Positions 27,030 through 35,041 of a DNA stretch of 64,000 nucleotides are shown piece by piece. Position 1 is the first letter of the stretch. Each line of letters starts with the position of its first letter. The notes beneath the pieces were generated by a model. It saw nothing but the letters and a program-made list of their open reading frames with translations. It made no database searches and had not been told where the DNA came from. Source of the stretch: Mycolicibacillus trivialis (GTDB lineage Bacteria; Actinomycetota; Actinomycetes; Mycobacteriales; Mycobacteriaceae); assembly GCF_002102395.1 (NCBI RefSeq), contig NZ_LQPZ01000040.1:1-64000 (forward strand), read 5' to 3'. A program made the position numbers and the translations under genes.

Positions 27030-27051
27030 CAGCGTTAACTGCATCCGCCAA
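27023..27051 (-). promoter_or_regulatory. SigA-type promoter of the DUF4193 gene
   Basis: On the minus strand TTGGCG (27046-27051) is followed by 17 bp and TACAAA (27023-27028). The predicted start lies near 27016, giving a leader of about 35 bases with a ribosome binding site. Confidence 0.5.
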
Positions 27052-27080
27052 ATGATTCGTGCCCAATTCCGGCGCCCCTT

Positions 27081-27102
27081 ATGTGTGATTTACCTCACAC
27101 AT
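27081..27102. promoter_or_regulatory. CRP-type operator between the DUF4193 gene and cei
   Basis: ATGTGTGA and TCACACAT are perfect 8-bp arms around TTTACC. The core TGTGA-N6-TCACA is the consensus bound by E. coli CRP and by M. tuberculosis CRP (Rv3676). The centre is at 27091.5, which is 61.5 bp upstream of the predicted leaderless start of cei and about 75 bp upstream of the predicted start of the DUF4193 gene. Confidence 0.75.
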
Positions 27103-27140
27103 CGGTGCGGGTTGTCGTGAGGCCGACGCACCCCTACCTC

Positions 27141-27146
27141 TAGAGT
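27141..27146 (+). promoter_or_regulatory. Leaderless -10 element of cei
   Basis: TAGAGT is followed by 6 bp and the GTG at 27153. The -35 region is poor, as is common for activator-dependent promoters. Confidence 0.55.
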
Positions 27147-27152
27147 GCTTGC

Positions 27153-27806
27153 GTGGTCGCACACATCACCCAAGCGGGCACCGTCTTCGACAAGCACGGG
27201 CGCCCGTTCCGGCGGCGCAACCCTACACCGGCACTCATCGCGCTGGCGGTCGCGGTACTGGTGACGACCGTGGTCTGGTCGGTCGCGCTCACCCGCACCG
27301 ACGAGGGCGAGCAGATCGCCGCCTGCAACCCGCCACCGGCGGCCGGCACCGCCGACCGGCCCGCGCTCGGCGAACAGGTGTCCGCCTCGACGATGGTGGA
27401 GATCGCTCCCGCCCCGCTGTCGGCGACCAACATCCGGGTGCTCAACGCCAGCGGCCGCGGCGGGCAGGCCAGCGAGGTCGCCGCCGCGTTGCGCGACCTG
27501 GGGTTCACCCAGCCGACCGCGGCCAACGACCCGATCTACGCCGAAGCCCGCCTCGACTGCCAGGGCCAGATCCGGTTCGGCAAGACCGGCGAGGCGGCCG
27601 CGGCCGCGCTGTGGCTGGTGGCGCCGTGCACCGAACTGTTCCGCGACGGCCGCGACGACGACTCCGTCGACCTGGCGCTGGGCACCGATTTCGGGGCGCT
27701 GGCCCACAGCGACGACATCGAGTCGGTGCTCGACGGGCTGCGGCCCGACGCCGTGGAGGCGCCCGGCCCGGACCTGGTGGCCCAGGCCCACTCCGGCGTC
27801 TGCTGA
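27153..27806 (+). CDS. cei: Cei-like envelope integrity protein, LytR C-terminal domain
   Basis: The 217-residue protein has one transmembrane helix (about residues 28-48) and an external LytR_C domain with NIRVLNASGRGGQASEVAAA (about 92-111). Four cysteines (near residues 58, 130, 169 and the C-terminal residue) could form disulphides in the periplasm. The M. tuberculosis homologue Rv2700 is named Cei for cell envelope integrity. The LytR_C domain occurs in LCP proteins that ligate arabinogalactan to peptidoglycan, but no LCP catalytic domain is present. Control by CRP is predicted from the operator upstream. Confidence 0.85.
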   Translation: MVAHITQAGTVFDKHGRPFRRRNPTPALIALAVAVLVTTVVWSVALTRTDEGEQIAACNPPPAAGTADRPALGEQVSASTMVEIAPAPLSATNIRVLNASGRGGQASEVAAALRDLGFTQPTAANDPIYAEARLDCQGQIRFGKTGEAAAAALWLVAPCTELFRDGRDDDSVDLALGTDFGALAHSDDIESVLDGLRPDAVEAPGPDLVAQAHSGVC

Positions 27807-27816
27807 GCGCTCCGCG

Positions 27817-28656
27817 TCACTCCCCGATCGGCGCCAACCCGCCGAATCCGGCCAGCGTCGCCTCGAATTCGGCGGCGATCCCGGGGGCGGCGGCCAGCAC
27901 CGGGCCCGCCGACGGCGGGGAGGCCAGCCGCACCACCGCACCGGCCTCGGCGGCGATCAACGTCCCGGCCGCCCAGTCCCACACGTTCAGCCCATGCTCG
28001 TAGAACGCATCCAGCCGGCCCGCCGCCACCAGGCACAGGTCCAGCGCCGCCGAGCCGATCCGCCGCACGTCGCGCACCCTCGGCAGCATCCGGGCCAGCA
28101 GCGCCGCCTGCGCGGCGCGGCGGGTCGCCGAATAGCCGAACCCGGTGCCCACCAGCGCCAGCGACAACTCCTCGACCGCGGTGCAGCGCAGCGACCGGGT
28201 GCCGTGCGGGTCGGTCAGCCGCGCACCCTGCCCGGCCGCGGCCGAATACACCGCGGCCGCAGCCACGTCGGCCACCGCGCCGGCCACCGACACGCCGTCG
28301 ACCTGCGCGGCGATCGAGACCGCGTAGGCCGGTATGCCGTAGACGAAGTTGACGGTGCCGTCGATCGGGTCGACGACCCAGGTGACCGCCCCGGGCGCGG
28401 CGGTGTCGCCGCCGCTCTCCTCCCCCAGCACCGCCTCACCCGGACGTGTCCGGGCCAGCCGGTCACGCAGGAACCGCTCGGTCTCGGTGTCGACGACGGT
28501 CACCGGGTCGGTCGGGGTGCTCTTGGTGCGCACCGCGGGCTGCCCGGCGGCGGTGAAAACCTGCGCTCGCCGGTCGCGGACGAACCCGGCGGCCTCACCG
28601 GCCAGCGTCTCGGCCACCCGGCGCAGTTCGGCATTGCGGTCCTCGGCGTTACCCAC
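27817..28656 (-). CDS. suhB: Inositol-1-monophosphatase family protein SuhB
   Basis: The 279-residue enzyme of the lithium-sensitive, metal-dependent phosphatase family has metal ligands in VLGEESGG (about residue 82) and WVVDPIDGTVNFVYG (about 97-111), and in a later NVWDWAAG motif (about 228-235). The probable reaction is hydrolysis of inositol 1-phosphate, which feeds phosphatidylinositol and mycothiol synthesis. The GTG at 28656 is used; an in-frame ATG at 28674 is the alternative. It is divergent from ppgK and convergent with cei (10 bp gap). Homologue of Rv2701c. Confidence 0.9.
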   Translation of the reverse strand: MGNAEDRNAELRRVAETLAGEAAGFVRDRRAQVFTAAGQPAVRTKSTPTDPVTVVDTETERFLRDRLARTRPGEAVLGEESGGDTAAPGAVTWVVDPIDGTVNFVYGIPAYAVSIAAQVDGVSVAGAVADVAAAAVYSAAAGQGARLTDPHGTRSLRCTAVEELSLALVGTGFGYSATRRAAQAALLARMLPRVRDVRRIGSAALDLCLVAAGRLDAFYEHGLNVWDWAAGTLIAAEAGAVVRLASPPSAGPVLAAAPGIAAEFEATLAGFGGLAPIGE

Positions 28657-28701
28657 CCCTCCATCGCAGCACATCCGCCGCGACGGCGCCGCGGTGCCGT
28701 T

Positions 28702-28707
28702 TAGGGT
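28702..28707 (+). promoter_or_regulatory. Candidate -10 element of ppgK
   Basis: TAGGGT, preceded by T, lies 50 bp before the ppgK start, leaving a leader that contains the GAGGA ribosome binding site at 28746-28750. No clear -35 is seen. Confidence 0.35.
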
Positions 28708-28756
28708 GGCATCCAGACGTCGACCAGCGGCGTCGACCCCGGCCCGAGGAGTTCCG

Positions 28757-29551
28757 ATGACCACCGTTTCGACACCCGATACCGCCGCGCAGCACCGCGG
28801 GTTCGGTGTCGACGTCGGCGGCAGCGGCATCAAGGGCGGCATCGTCGACCTGGCGACCGGGCGCCTCGTCGGGGACCGGGTCAAGCTGCCCACCCCCCAG
28901 CCCGCCACGCCCGGCGCCGTCGCCGAAACCGTGGCCGCCGTGGTCAACGAGTTCGGGTGGACCGGTCCGCTGGGAGTCACCTATCCCGGGGTGATCCAGG
29001 ACGGCGTGGTCAAGACCGGGGCGAACGTCGACCCGGCGTGGATCGGCGCCAACGTCCGCGACGTGATCGGCGCCGAACTGGCGGGTCAGGACGTCACCGT
29101 CCTCAACGACGCCGACGCCGCCGGGGTGGCCGAGGCGCGTTACGGCGCGGGCCGGGACCACACCGGCGTGATCGTGCTGTTGACGTTCGGCACCGGGATC
29201 GGCTCGGCGGTCATCCACAACGGAGTGCTGCTGCCCAACACCGAGTTCGGCCACCTCGACGTCGGCGGCAAGGAGGCCGAGCACCGCGCCGCGGCGTCGG
29301 TGAAAGAGAAGCGGGGCTGGAGCTACGAGAAGTGGACCCGGCAGGTGACCAAGGTGCTGGTGGCGATCGAGAACGCCCTGTGGCCGGACCTGTTCATCGC
29401 CGGCGGCGGGATCAGCCGCAAGGCCGACAAGTGGCTGCCGCTGCTGCAGAACCGGACGCCGGTGGTGGCCGCCGCGCTGCAGAACACCGCCGGCATCGTC
29501 GGCGCCGCGATGGCCGCGGAGCCGGGCTTCGGGGTGGAGGAACCGCGCTGA
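28757..29551 (+). CDS. ppgK: Polyphosphate/ATP glucokinase PpgK
   Basis: The 264-residue ROK-family kinase phosphorylates glucose using polyphosphate or ATP. The phosphate-1 motif is [18 protein letters not shown] (about 15-32), the catalytic aspartate is in [13 protein letters not shown] (about residue 117), and phosphate-2 is [13 protein letters not shown] (about 138-150). A Lys-rich loop, [10 protein letters not shown], is typical of polyphosphate-using members. Cytoplasmic. Its upstream position next to sigA is conserved in mycobacteria (Rv2702-Rv2703). Confidence 0.95.
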   Translation: MTTVSTPDTAAQHRGFGVDVGGSGIKGGIVDLATGRLVGDRVKLPTPQPATPGAVAETVAAVVNEFGWTGPLGVTYPGVIQDGVVKTGANVDPAWIGANVRDVIGAELAGQDVTVLNDADAAGVAEARYGAGRDHTGVIVLLTFGTGIGSAVIHNGVLLPNTEFGHLDVGGKEAEHRAAASVKEKRGWSYEKWTRQVTKVLVAIENALWPDLFIAGGGISRKADKWLPLLQNRTPVVAAALQNTAGIVGAAMAAEPGFGVEEPR

Positions 29552-29589
29552 TTTCCCCGGCGGCCACCGGCGGATTCCCATCCTGTCGT

Positions 29590-29595
29590 TACAAT
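29590..29595 (+). promoter_or_regulatory. Candidate -10 element upstream of sigA
   Basis: TACAAT is the best -10 match in the 177-bp gap before sigA. It implies a leader of about 128 bases. The -35 position (about 29567-29572) is not conserved. Confidence 0.4.
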
Positions 29596-29728
29596 GGTCA
29601 GCGGCGGCCGCGCAACCGACAGCGGTGAATATTCCATACCGAAAGCGCCGCCGACATTCGATACAGCCGAACCGTCCGGTCAGCGCATGCCCACGCGACC
29701 GGAAGCCAGCCCGACTGAAGGGGTGTAC

Positions 29729-31165
29729 GTGGCAGCGACCAAGCCCAGCCCGGTGTCCGAGAAGCCGGTGAAGCGCACCGCTACCAAGACCGCCACGAAA
29801 GCCGGCCAGGCCAGCAACTCCGCGGACGCGGAGCCGGCAGCCGAGGTGACGACCCCCGCCAAGAAGGCCCCCGCGAAGAAGGCGGCCCCCGCCAAGAAGG
29901 CCGCAGCGAAGAAGGCGGCGCCGGCGAAGAAGGCCGCCAAGAAGACCGCGGCCAAGAAGACGGCACCGGCGAAGAAGGCCACCAAGAAGACCGCGGCCAA
30001 GAAGACGACCGACGCCGAGGACACCACCGGCGCGGTCGACACCGAGACGGACCTGGACGCCGAGCCCGGCGACGGCGACATCGACGCCGCCGAGGTGAAC
30101 CTGGCCGAACTCGCCGAGGACTCCGAGGAGGCCGAGGAAGAGATCGCCGAGCCGACCGAGAAGGACAAGGCCTCCGGCGACTTCGTCTGGGACGAGGAGG
30201 AGTCCGAGGCGCTGCGGCAGGCCCGCAAGGACGCCGAGCTCACCGCGTCGGCGGACTCGGTGCGCGCCTACCTCAAGCAGATCGGCAAGGTGGCCCTGCT
30301 CAACGCCGAGGAGGAAGTCGAGCTGGCCAAGCGCATCGAGGCCGGCCTCTACGCGACGCAGAAGATGGCCGAGCACGCCGCCAGCGGCGAGAAGCTCGCC
30401 GTCGCCTACCGCCGCGACATGGCCTGGATCTGTCGGGACGGGGAGCGCGCCAAAAACCATCTGCTGGAAGCGAACCTGCGGCTGGTGGTCTCGCTGGCCA
30501 AGCGCTACACCGGGCGCGGGATGGCGTTTCTGGACCTGATCCAGGAGGGCAACCTGGGACTGATCCGCGCGGTGGAGAAATTCGACTACACCAAGGGCTA
30601 CAAGTTCTCCACCTACGCCACCTGGTGGATCCGCCAGGCCATCACCCGGGCGATGGCCGACCAGGCCCGCACGATCCGCATCCCGGTGCACATGGTCGAG
30701 GTGATCAACAAGCTCGGCCGCATCCAGCGGGAGCTGCTCCAGGACCTGGGCCGCGAACCCACCCCGGAGGAGCTCGCCAAGGAGATGGACATCACCCCGG
30801 AGAAGGTGCTGGAGATCCAGCAGTACGCCCGGGAGCCGATCTCGCTGGACCAGACCATCGGCGACGAGGGCGACAGCCAGCTCGGCGACTTCATCGAGGA
30901 CTCCGAGGCCGTCGTGGCGGTCGACGCGGTGTCGTTCACGCTGCTGCAGGATCAGCTGCAGTCGGTGCTCGAGACACTGTCCGAACGCGAGGCCGGCGTG
31001 GTGCGGCTGCGGTTCGGCCTCACCGACGGGCAGCCGCGCACCCTCGACGAGATCGGCCAGGTCTACGGCGTCACCCGGGAACGCATCCGACAGATCGAGT
31101 CGAAGACGATGAGCAAGCTGCGCCACCCCAGCCGCTCACAGGTCCTCCGCGACTACCTGGACTGA
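29729..31165 (+). CDS. sigA: Primary sigma factor SigA
   Basis: The 478-residue housekeeping sigma-70 factor has region 1.2/2 from about residue 170, including [20 protein letters not shown] and [18 protein letters not shown], then region 3, and region 4 with [17 protein letters not shown] near the end. The GTG at 29729 is chosen because GAAGGGG lies just upstream and the resulting start MAATK matches M. tuberculosis SigA. Residues 43-94 form a lysine-rich [10 protein letters not shown] repeat like a histone H1 or HupB tail, followed by an acidic stretch (about 95-150). Both low-complexity parts precede the conserved domains. Confidence 0.96.
   Translation: MAATKPSPVSEKPVKRTATKTATKAGQASNSADAEPAAEVTTPAKKAPAKKAAPAKKAAAKKAAPAKKAAKKTAAKKTAPAKKATKKTAAKKTTDAEDTTGAVDTETDLDAEPGDGDIDAAEVNLAELAEDSEEAEEEIAEPTEKDKASGDFVWDEEESEALRQARKDAELTASADSVRAYLKQIGKVALLNAEEEVELAKRIEAGLYATQKMAEHAASGEKLAVAYRRDMAWICRDGERAKNHLLEANLRLVVSLAKRYTGRGMAFLDLIQEGNLGLIRAVEKFDYTKGYKFSTYATWWIRQAITRAMADQARTIRIPVHMVEVINKLGRIQRELLQDLGREPTPEELAKEMDITPEKVLEIQQYAREPISLDQTIGDEGDSQLGDFIEDSEAVVAVDAVSFTLLQDQLQSVLETLSEREAGVVRLRFGLTDGQPRTLDEIGQVYGVTRERIRQIESKTMSKLRHPSRSQVLRDYLD
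29855..30010 (+). repeat. Lysine-rich AKK repeat region inside sigA
   Basis: Codons 43-94 encode ten Lys-Lys pairs separated by Ala, Pro and Thr. At DNA level the block is a degenerate repeat built on GCCAAGAAG and GCGAAGAAG, and so may vary in length between strains. Confidence 0.8.
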
Positions 31166-31168
31166 GCG

Positions 31169-31191
31169 GGCCCGAGCGGTTCGCCCGGGCC
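31169..31191 (+). terminator. Hairpin after sigA without a T-tract
   Basis: GGCCCGAGC (31169-31177) pairs with GCCCGGGCC (31183-31191), one mismatch, with a 5-base loop starting 3 bp after the sigA stop. No run of T follows. Such I-shaped hairpins are proposed terminators in mycobacteria. Confidence 0.4.
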
Positions 31192-31262
31192 TCGGGTCGC
31201 ACCGTTCTCTACCGGCGAACACCCGTCGGAGCCCGGTCGTCACCGCCGCGGCGGCGCACCGG

Positions 31263-31619
31263 TCAGTCGCCCGGAAGCGGTGCGAACCGGCCGTCGGGCC
31301 CGGAACGGTAGGGCCGTACCGCGCTCACCGCGGCGACCGGCAGCGGGCCGTAGAGGTGCGGGAAGAGCATGCCGTCGGGGTCGGTGGGCACGCCGGGCTC
31401 CCACTGCACCGGATCGGTCAATTTCTCCGCGTTGACGTGCAGCAACAGCAGGTCGGTGCGCCCCCGGTAGAGCCGGTTCGCCGGCAGGTGCACCTGCTGC
31501 GGGGCGGACAGGTGGACGAACCCGACCTCGTCGAGGGACACCGGGTGCAGTCGGCCGTCCCGTTGCGCGGCGGCCCACTCGGTCTCGCCGCACAGGTGCA
31601 CCAGGATGTCGCGGTCCAT
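31263..31619 (-). CDS. DUF952 family protein
   Basis: The 118-residue protein of the DUF952 family has a start DILVHLCGETEWAAAQRDG and a middle GFVHLSAPQQVHLPANRLY with the two conserved histidines. A later FPHLYGPLPVAAV adds a third histidine. The conserved His/Ser pattern suggests a small enzyme, but no reaction is known. From memory, M. tuberculosis has other small genes between sigA and sigB, so this gene is probably lineage-specific here. No signal peptide or membrane segment is present. Confidence 0.8.
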   Translation of the reverse strand: MDRDILVHLCGETEWAAAQRDGRLHPVSLDEVGFVHLSAPQQVHLPANRLYRGRTDLLLLHVNAEKLTDPVQWEPGVPTDPDGMLFPHLYGPLPVAAVSAVRPYRSGPDGRFAPLPGD

Positions 31620-31740
31620 CCGGCCAGCCTGCCCGAGTCGCTCGACGCGGTGAGGCGCGACACACCCGATGCGGGCCAGGAACAAGGCAGGCGCCCCGAT
31701 CGTCTGACAGAGTGGAAGCATGCAAGGAACGGAGGGAGCT

Positions 31741-31935
31741 ATGAACGCGACTCTGACCAGTCCGCCGCTGACCCGGGCTGATCGTTGCGACCGGTGCGGT
31801 GCCGCCGCCCGGGTGCGCGCCAAGCTGCCGTCGGGCGCGGAGTTGCTGTTCTGCCAGCACCACGCCAACGCGCACGAGGCCAAGCTGATCGCGATGGCCG
31901 CCGTGCTCGAGACGAGCCCTCCGCTAGAGGACTAG
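31741..31935 (+). CDS. Small zinc-finger-like protein, DUF7455 type
   Basis: The 64-residue protein has a CDRCGAAA motif (residues 17-24), then FCQHHANAH (about 39-47); the two Cys pairs and His residues look like a single zinc site. This short family is widespread in actinobacteria next to the primary sigma factor gene. Function is unknown, and a transcription or RNA-polymerase role is only a guess from context. The ATG at 31741 has GGAGGGA upstream (31731-31737), favouring it over the in-frame ATG at 31720. Confidence 0.78.
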   Translation: MNATLTSPPLTRADRCDRCGAAARVRAKLPSGAELLFCQHHANAHEAKLIAMAAVLETSPPLED

Positions 31936-32010
31936 CGTCACCGCGAAGAACGCGACTCGCCCGGCGGTGCGCTGCCGACCACGGTGCGCGTCAGGGATGC
32001 TGGGTGGGCC

Positions 32011-33048
32011 ATGACCGAACAGACCCCCCGGCCGTCCCGTCACCACGTATGGCGGATCTCCCGCCGCGCTCTGGCGAAGAGCTGGGACGACTCGATCTTC
32101 TCCGAGTCCGCGCAGGCCGGCTTCTGGTCGGTGCTGTCCCTGCCGCCGCTGCTGCTGGGCATGCTGGGCAGCCTGTCCTACATCGCCCCGCTGTTCGGGC
32201 CGGACACTCTGCCGATGATCCAGGCCCGGCTGATCGGCGCGGCCGGGCAGTTCTTCTCCCAGAACGTGGTCAACGAGATCATCGAGCCCACGGTGCGCGA
32301 CATCGTGCAGGGCGCCCGCGGCGAAGTGGTCTCGCTGGGGTTCATCATCTCGCTGTGGGCCGGTTCCTCGGCGATCTCGGCGTTCGTCGACTCGGTGGTC
32401 GAGGCCCACGATCAGACCCCGCTGCGCCATCCGGTGCGGCAACGGTTCTTCGCGCTGTTCCTCTACGTCGTGATGCAGGTGGCGATCATCGCCGCCGCGC
32501 CCTTCCTCGCGCTGGGCCCGCGCAAGATCGCCGAGCACCTGCCCGCGAATTGGTCGTATTTCCTGCACCTGGGGTATTACCCGGCGCTGGCGCTCACCCT
32601 GATCCTCGGGGTCACCGCCCTCTACCGGGTGTCGCTGCCCAAGCCGCTGCCGACCCACCGGCTGATCGTCGGTGCGCTGCTGGCCAGCAGCGTGTTCGTG
32701 CTCGCGACGATGGGGCTGCGGATCTACCTTCGCTACATCACCCGGACCGGCTACACCTACGGCGCGTTGGCCACACCGATCGCGTTCCTGCTGTTCGCCT
32801 TCTTCCTCGGTTTCGCGATCATGCTGGGCGCCGAACTCAACGCCGCGATCGAGGAGGAATGGCCGGCGTCCTCGACGCATGCCCTACGGGTGCGCCGCTG
32901 GCTGCGAGTGCGCCGCCGGTGGCTGCGGTTACGGCGCCGGGCCCGCCGTGCCGGGACCCCACCGCCCGCCGCACCGCCGCCGCAGACCGGTGGACGAGTC
33001 CGGCCCGACGAGCAACCCGCCGCGGCCGGGCCGCTCAGCCCTTCTTGA
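32011..33048 (+). CDS. YihY/RNase BN-like membrane protein (Rv2707-like)
   Basis: The 345-residue integral membrane protein belongs to the YihY/virulence factor BrkB family. Six helices are seen between about residues 40 and 275, with FSESAQAGFWSVLSLPPLLLG at the first and a late GFAIMLGAELNAAIEEEWP. The name RNase BN for this family arose from a misassignment; its role is unknown, and transport across the inner membrane is likely. The last 60 residues are a basic, then Pro-rich, cytoplasmic tail. The 3' end overlaps the convergent DUF3039 gene by 14 bp. The ATG at 32011 is preferred to an upstream GTG at 31984. Confidence 0.82.
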   Translation: MTEQTPRPSRHHVWRISRRALAKSWDDSIFSESAQAGFWSVLSLPPLLLGMLGSLSYIAPLFGPDTLPMIQARLIGAAGQFFSQNVVNEIIEPTVRDIVQGARGEVVSLGFIISLWAGSSAISAFVDSVVEAHDQTPLRHPVRQRFFALFLYVVMQVAIIAAAPFLALGPRKIAEHLPANWSYFLHLGYYPALALTLILGVTALYRVSLPKPLPTHRLIVGALLASSVFVLATMGLRIYLRYITRTGYTYGALATPIAFLLFAFFLGFAIMLGAELNAAIEEEWPASSTHALRVRRWLRVRRRWLRLRRRARRAGTPPPAAPPPQTGGRVRPDEQPAAAGPLSPS

Positions 33049-33283
33049 GCTTCTCGTAGATCCGCTTGCACTCCGGGCACACCGGTGAGCCGGGTTTGGC
33101 CGACCGGGTGACCGGAAACACCTCGCCGCACAGCGCCACCACGTGGTTGCCCATCACGGCGCTCTCGGCGATCTTGTCCTTCTTGACATAGTGGAAGTAC
33201 TTGGGGGTGTCGCTGTCGGTTCCGTCGTCGACGCGTTCGTCGGTGTCGGTGCGGTCGAGCGTCTGAGTCTCCATGACCGACAT
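33035..33283 (-). CDS. DUF3039 small zinc-binding protein (Rv2708c-like)
   Basis: The 82-residue protein is acidic at the N-terminus, followed by PKYFHYVKKDKIAESAVMG, HVVALCGEVF and PVCPECKRIY. One His and three Cys probably bind zinc. DUF3039 proteins are conserved in actinobacteria, and no function is known. Two in-frame ATGs (33283 and 33274) are possible; the first gives the same length as the H37Rv protein as remembered. The 3' end overlaps the YihY gene. Confidence 0.82.
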   Translation of the reverse strand: MSVMETQTLDRTDTDERVDDGTDSDTPKYFHYVKKDKIAESAVMGNHVVALCGEVFPVTRSAKPGSPVCPECKRIYEKLKKG

Positions 33284-33352
33284 TGTGCCCCGCGGCGATC
33301 GGCGGGGAAACCGGCTCTGCCGCGCGGGCCCGGATGTGGAACAGTGGAGGAC

Positions 33353-33808
33353 ATGAGACACGGCTCCGAGCTGGGTTTCGATGACGACGGTAGGCCAGTA
33401 CTGATCACCGCCGCCGCGCCCTCCTACGAAGAGCAGCACCGCGCCCGGGTGCGCAAGTACCTGATCATGATGTCGTGCCGGATCCCGGCGTTCGTGTTGG
33501 CCGCCGCGGCCTACGGCGCCTGGCACAACGGGCTGGTCTCGCTGCTGATCTTGGCGGTGTCGATTCCGCTGCCCTGGATGGCGGTGCTCATCGCCAACGA
33601 CCGGCCGCCGCGCCGCCCCGACGAACCGCGCCGTTACGACACCCGCCGTCGCGGCGCCGGGCTGTCCTCGGCCACGCCGCCGGCCCTGGAACGCACTGTG
33701 ACACCCGACGGCGAACCCGACGACGCAGGCCGATCCGCCGACGGACGTCCCGGGACCTCCGAGCGCCAAGCCGCGGATTCGTCGGGCCCGGAAAACCCGA
33801 CTCCGTAG
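33353..33808 (+). CDS. DUF3099 membrane protein (Rv2709-like)
   Basis: The 151-residue protein has two hydrophobic helices (about residues 42-58 and 60-82), preceded by the family motif VLITAAAPSYEEQHRARVRKY. A long, disordered Pro/Ser/Asp-rich tail from about residue 88 is probably cytoplasmic. Function is unknown. GGAGG lies 2 bp before the ATG. It precedes sigB by 125 bp, a gap that carries a separate stress promoter. Confidence 0.8.
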   Translation: MRHGSELGFDDDGRPVLITAAAPSYEEQHRARVRKYLIMMSCRIPAFVLAAAAYGAWHNGLVSLLILAVSIPLPWMAVLIANDRPPRRPDEPRRYDTRRRGAGLSSATPPALERTVTPDGEPDDAGRSADGRPGTSERQAADSSGPENPTP

Positions 33809-33870
33809 CGGTCTTTGCGGTGTTCAGGCCGCTGCCACCCGCCCCGCAGGTGTGACAACCGCGTCTCCGG

Positions 33871-33898
33871 GGAACTCCTGTCGCAGGGTGCGCGTTGT
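33871..33898 (+). promoter_or_regulatory. SigE-type (ECF) promoter of sigB
   Basis: GGAAC at 33871-33875, within GGGGAACTC, and CGTTGT at 33893-33898 are separated by 17 bp. This is the consensus of the mycobacterial stress sigma factors SigE and SigH. In M. tuberculosis sigB is known to be transcribed by SigE and SigH. The predicted start is about 30 bp before the sigB ATG. Confidence 0.78.
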
Positions 33899-33933
33899 AC
33901 CCGATGAGTGTATCGCCGATCAGGAGGCTCACC

Positions 33934-34905
33934 ATGGCAAAAGCCACCACACGCGCCACCGTCGGGCGGACCGAGGCCGAACTGGACGGGCAAGGCCCCG
34001 CAGCGGATCTGGTGCGGGTGTACCTGAACGGGATCGGCAAGACGGCTCTGCTGACCGCCGCCGACGAAGTCGAACTCGCCAAGCGCATCGAAGCCGGGCT
34101 CTACGCCAAGCACCTGCTGGAGACCCGGCCGCGGTTCGGGGAGAAGCGCCGCAACACCCTCGCGGTGGTCGTCCGCGACGGTGAGGCCGCCCGCCGGCAC
34201 CTGCTGGAAGCCAACCTGCGGCTGGTGGTGTCGCTGGCCAAGCGCTACACCGGGCGGGGCATGCCGTTGCTGGACCTCATCCAGGAAGGCAACCTCGGAT
34301 TGATCCGCGCGATGGAGAAGTTCGACTACGCAAAGGGTTTCAAGTTCTCCACCTACGCCACCTGGTGGATCCGCCAGGCCATCACCCGGGGCATGGCCGA
34401 CCAGAGCCGCACCATCCGGCTGCCGGTGCATCTGGTGGAGCAGGTCAACAAGCTCGCCCGCATCAAGCGCGAAATGCACCAGCGGTTGGGCCGGGAAGCC
34501 TCCGATGAGGAACTCGCCGAGGAATCCGGAATCCCGGTGGAGAAGATCCACGATCTGCTCGACCACAGCCGCGACCCGGTGAGCCTGGATATGCCGGTCG
34601 GCTCCGACGAGGAAGCGCCGCTGGGCGACTTCATCGAGGACGCCGAGGCGATGTCGGCGGAGAACGCCGTGATCGCCGAGATGCTGCACACCGACGTGCG
34701 CAGCGTGCTGGCCACCCTCGACGAGCGTGAGCAGCAGGTGATCCGGCTGCGTTTCGGGCTCGACGACGGTCAGCCGCGCACCCTCGATCAGATCGGCAAA
34801 CTGTTCGGCCTGTCCCGCGAACGGGTCCGCCAGATCGAACGCGAAGTGATGGCCAAGCTGCGGTACGGCGACCGCGCCGACCGGTTGCGGTCCTACGCCA
34901 GCTGA
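33934..34905 (+). CDS. sigB: Principal-like sigma factor SigB
   Basis: The 323-residue group 2 sigma-70 factor is very similar to SigA in regions 2-4 ([51 protein letters not shown]) but lacks the long N-terminal extension. SigB directs general stress genes and is itself switched on by ECF sigma factors, in agreement with the promoter at 33871-33898. The ATG at 33934 has AGGAGG 6 bp upstream. A strong hairpin follows the gene. Confidence 0.96.
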   Translation: MAKATTRATVGRTEAELDGQGPAADLVRVYLNGIGKTALLTAADEVELAKRIEAGLYAKHLLETRPRFGEKRRNTLAVVVRDGEAARRHLLEANLRLVVSLAKRYTGRGMPLLDLIQEGNLGLIRAMEKFDYAKGFKFSTYATWWIRQAITRGMADQSRTIRLPVHLVEQVNKLARIKREMHQRLGREASDEELAEESGIPVEKIHDLLDHSRDPVSLDMPVGSDEEAPLGDFIEDAEAMSAENAVIAEMLHTDVRSVLATLDEREQQVIRLRFGLDDGQPRTLDQIGKLFGLSRERVRQIEREVMAKLRYGDRADRLRSYAS

Positions 34906-34916
34906 CCGACCGTCCT

Positions 34917-34949
34917 GATATGCCCGCCGGCCCGTCCGGCGGGCATATC
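34917..34949 (+). terminator. Strong hairpin terminator after sigB
   Basis: GATATGCCCGCCGG (34917-34930) and CCGGCGGGCATATC (34936-34949) are perfect 14-bp arms with a 5-base loop, followed by TTTG. It separates sigB from ideR. Confidence 0.85.
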
Positions 34950-35012
34950 TTTGCGCACAGCGGTGTTGAGGGGCACAAGGCGTGCATAACCGCTGAGCAG
35001 CTGCCGGACCAG

Positions 35013-35018
35013 TAGACT
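35013..35018 (+). promoter_or_regulatory. Candidate -10 element of ideR
   Basis: TAGACT lies 23 bp before the ideR ATG, with the GAAGGA ribosome binding site between them. The -35 region is weak. Confidence 0.35.
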
Positions 35019-35041
35019 CGGGTGGCGACGAAGGATGTGGA

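Noticed and set aside
28649..31126. Long minus-strand open frame opposite ppgK and sigA
   Set aside because: It is antisense to two well-recognised genes and encodes only His/Gly/Val-rich sequence without any domain.
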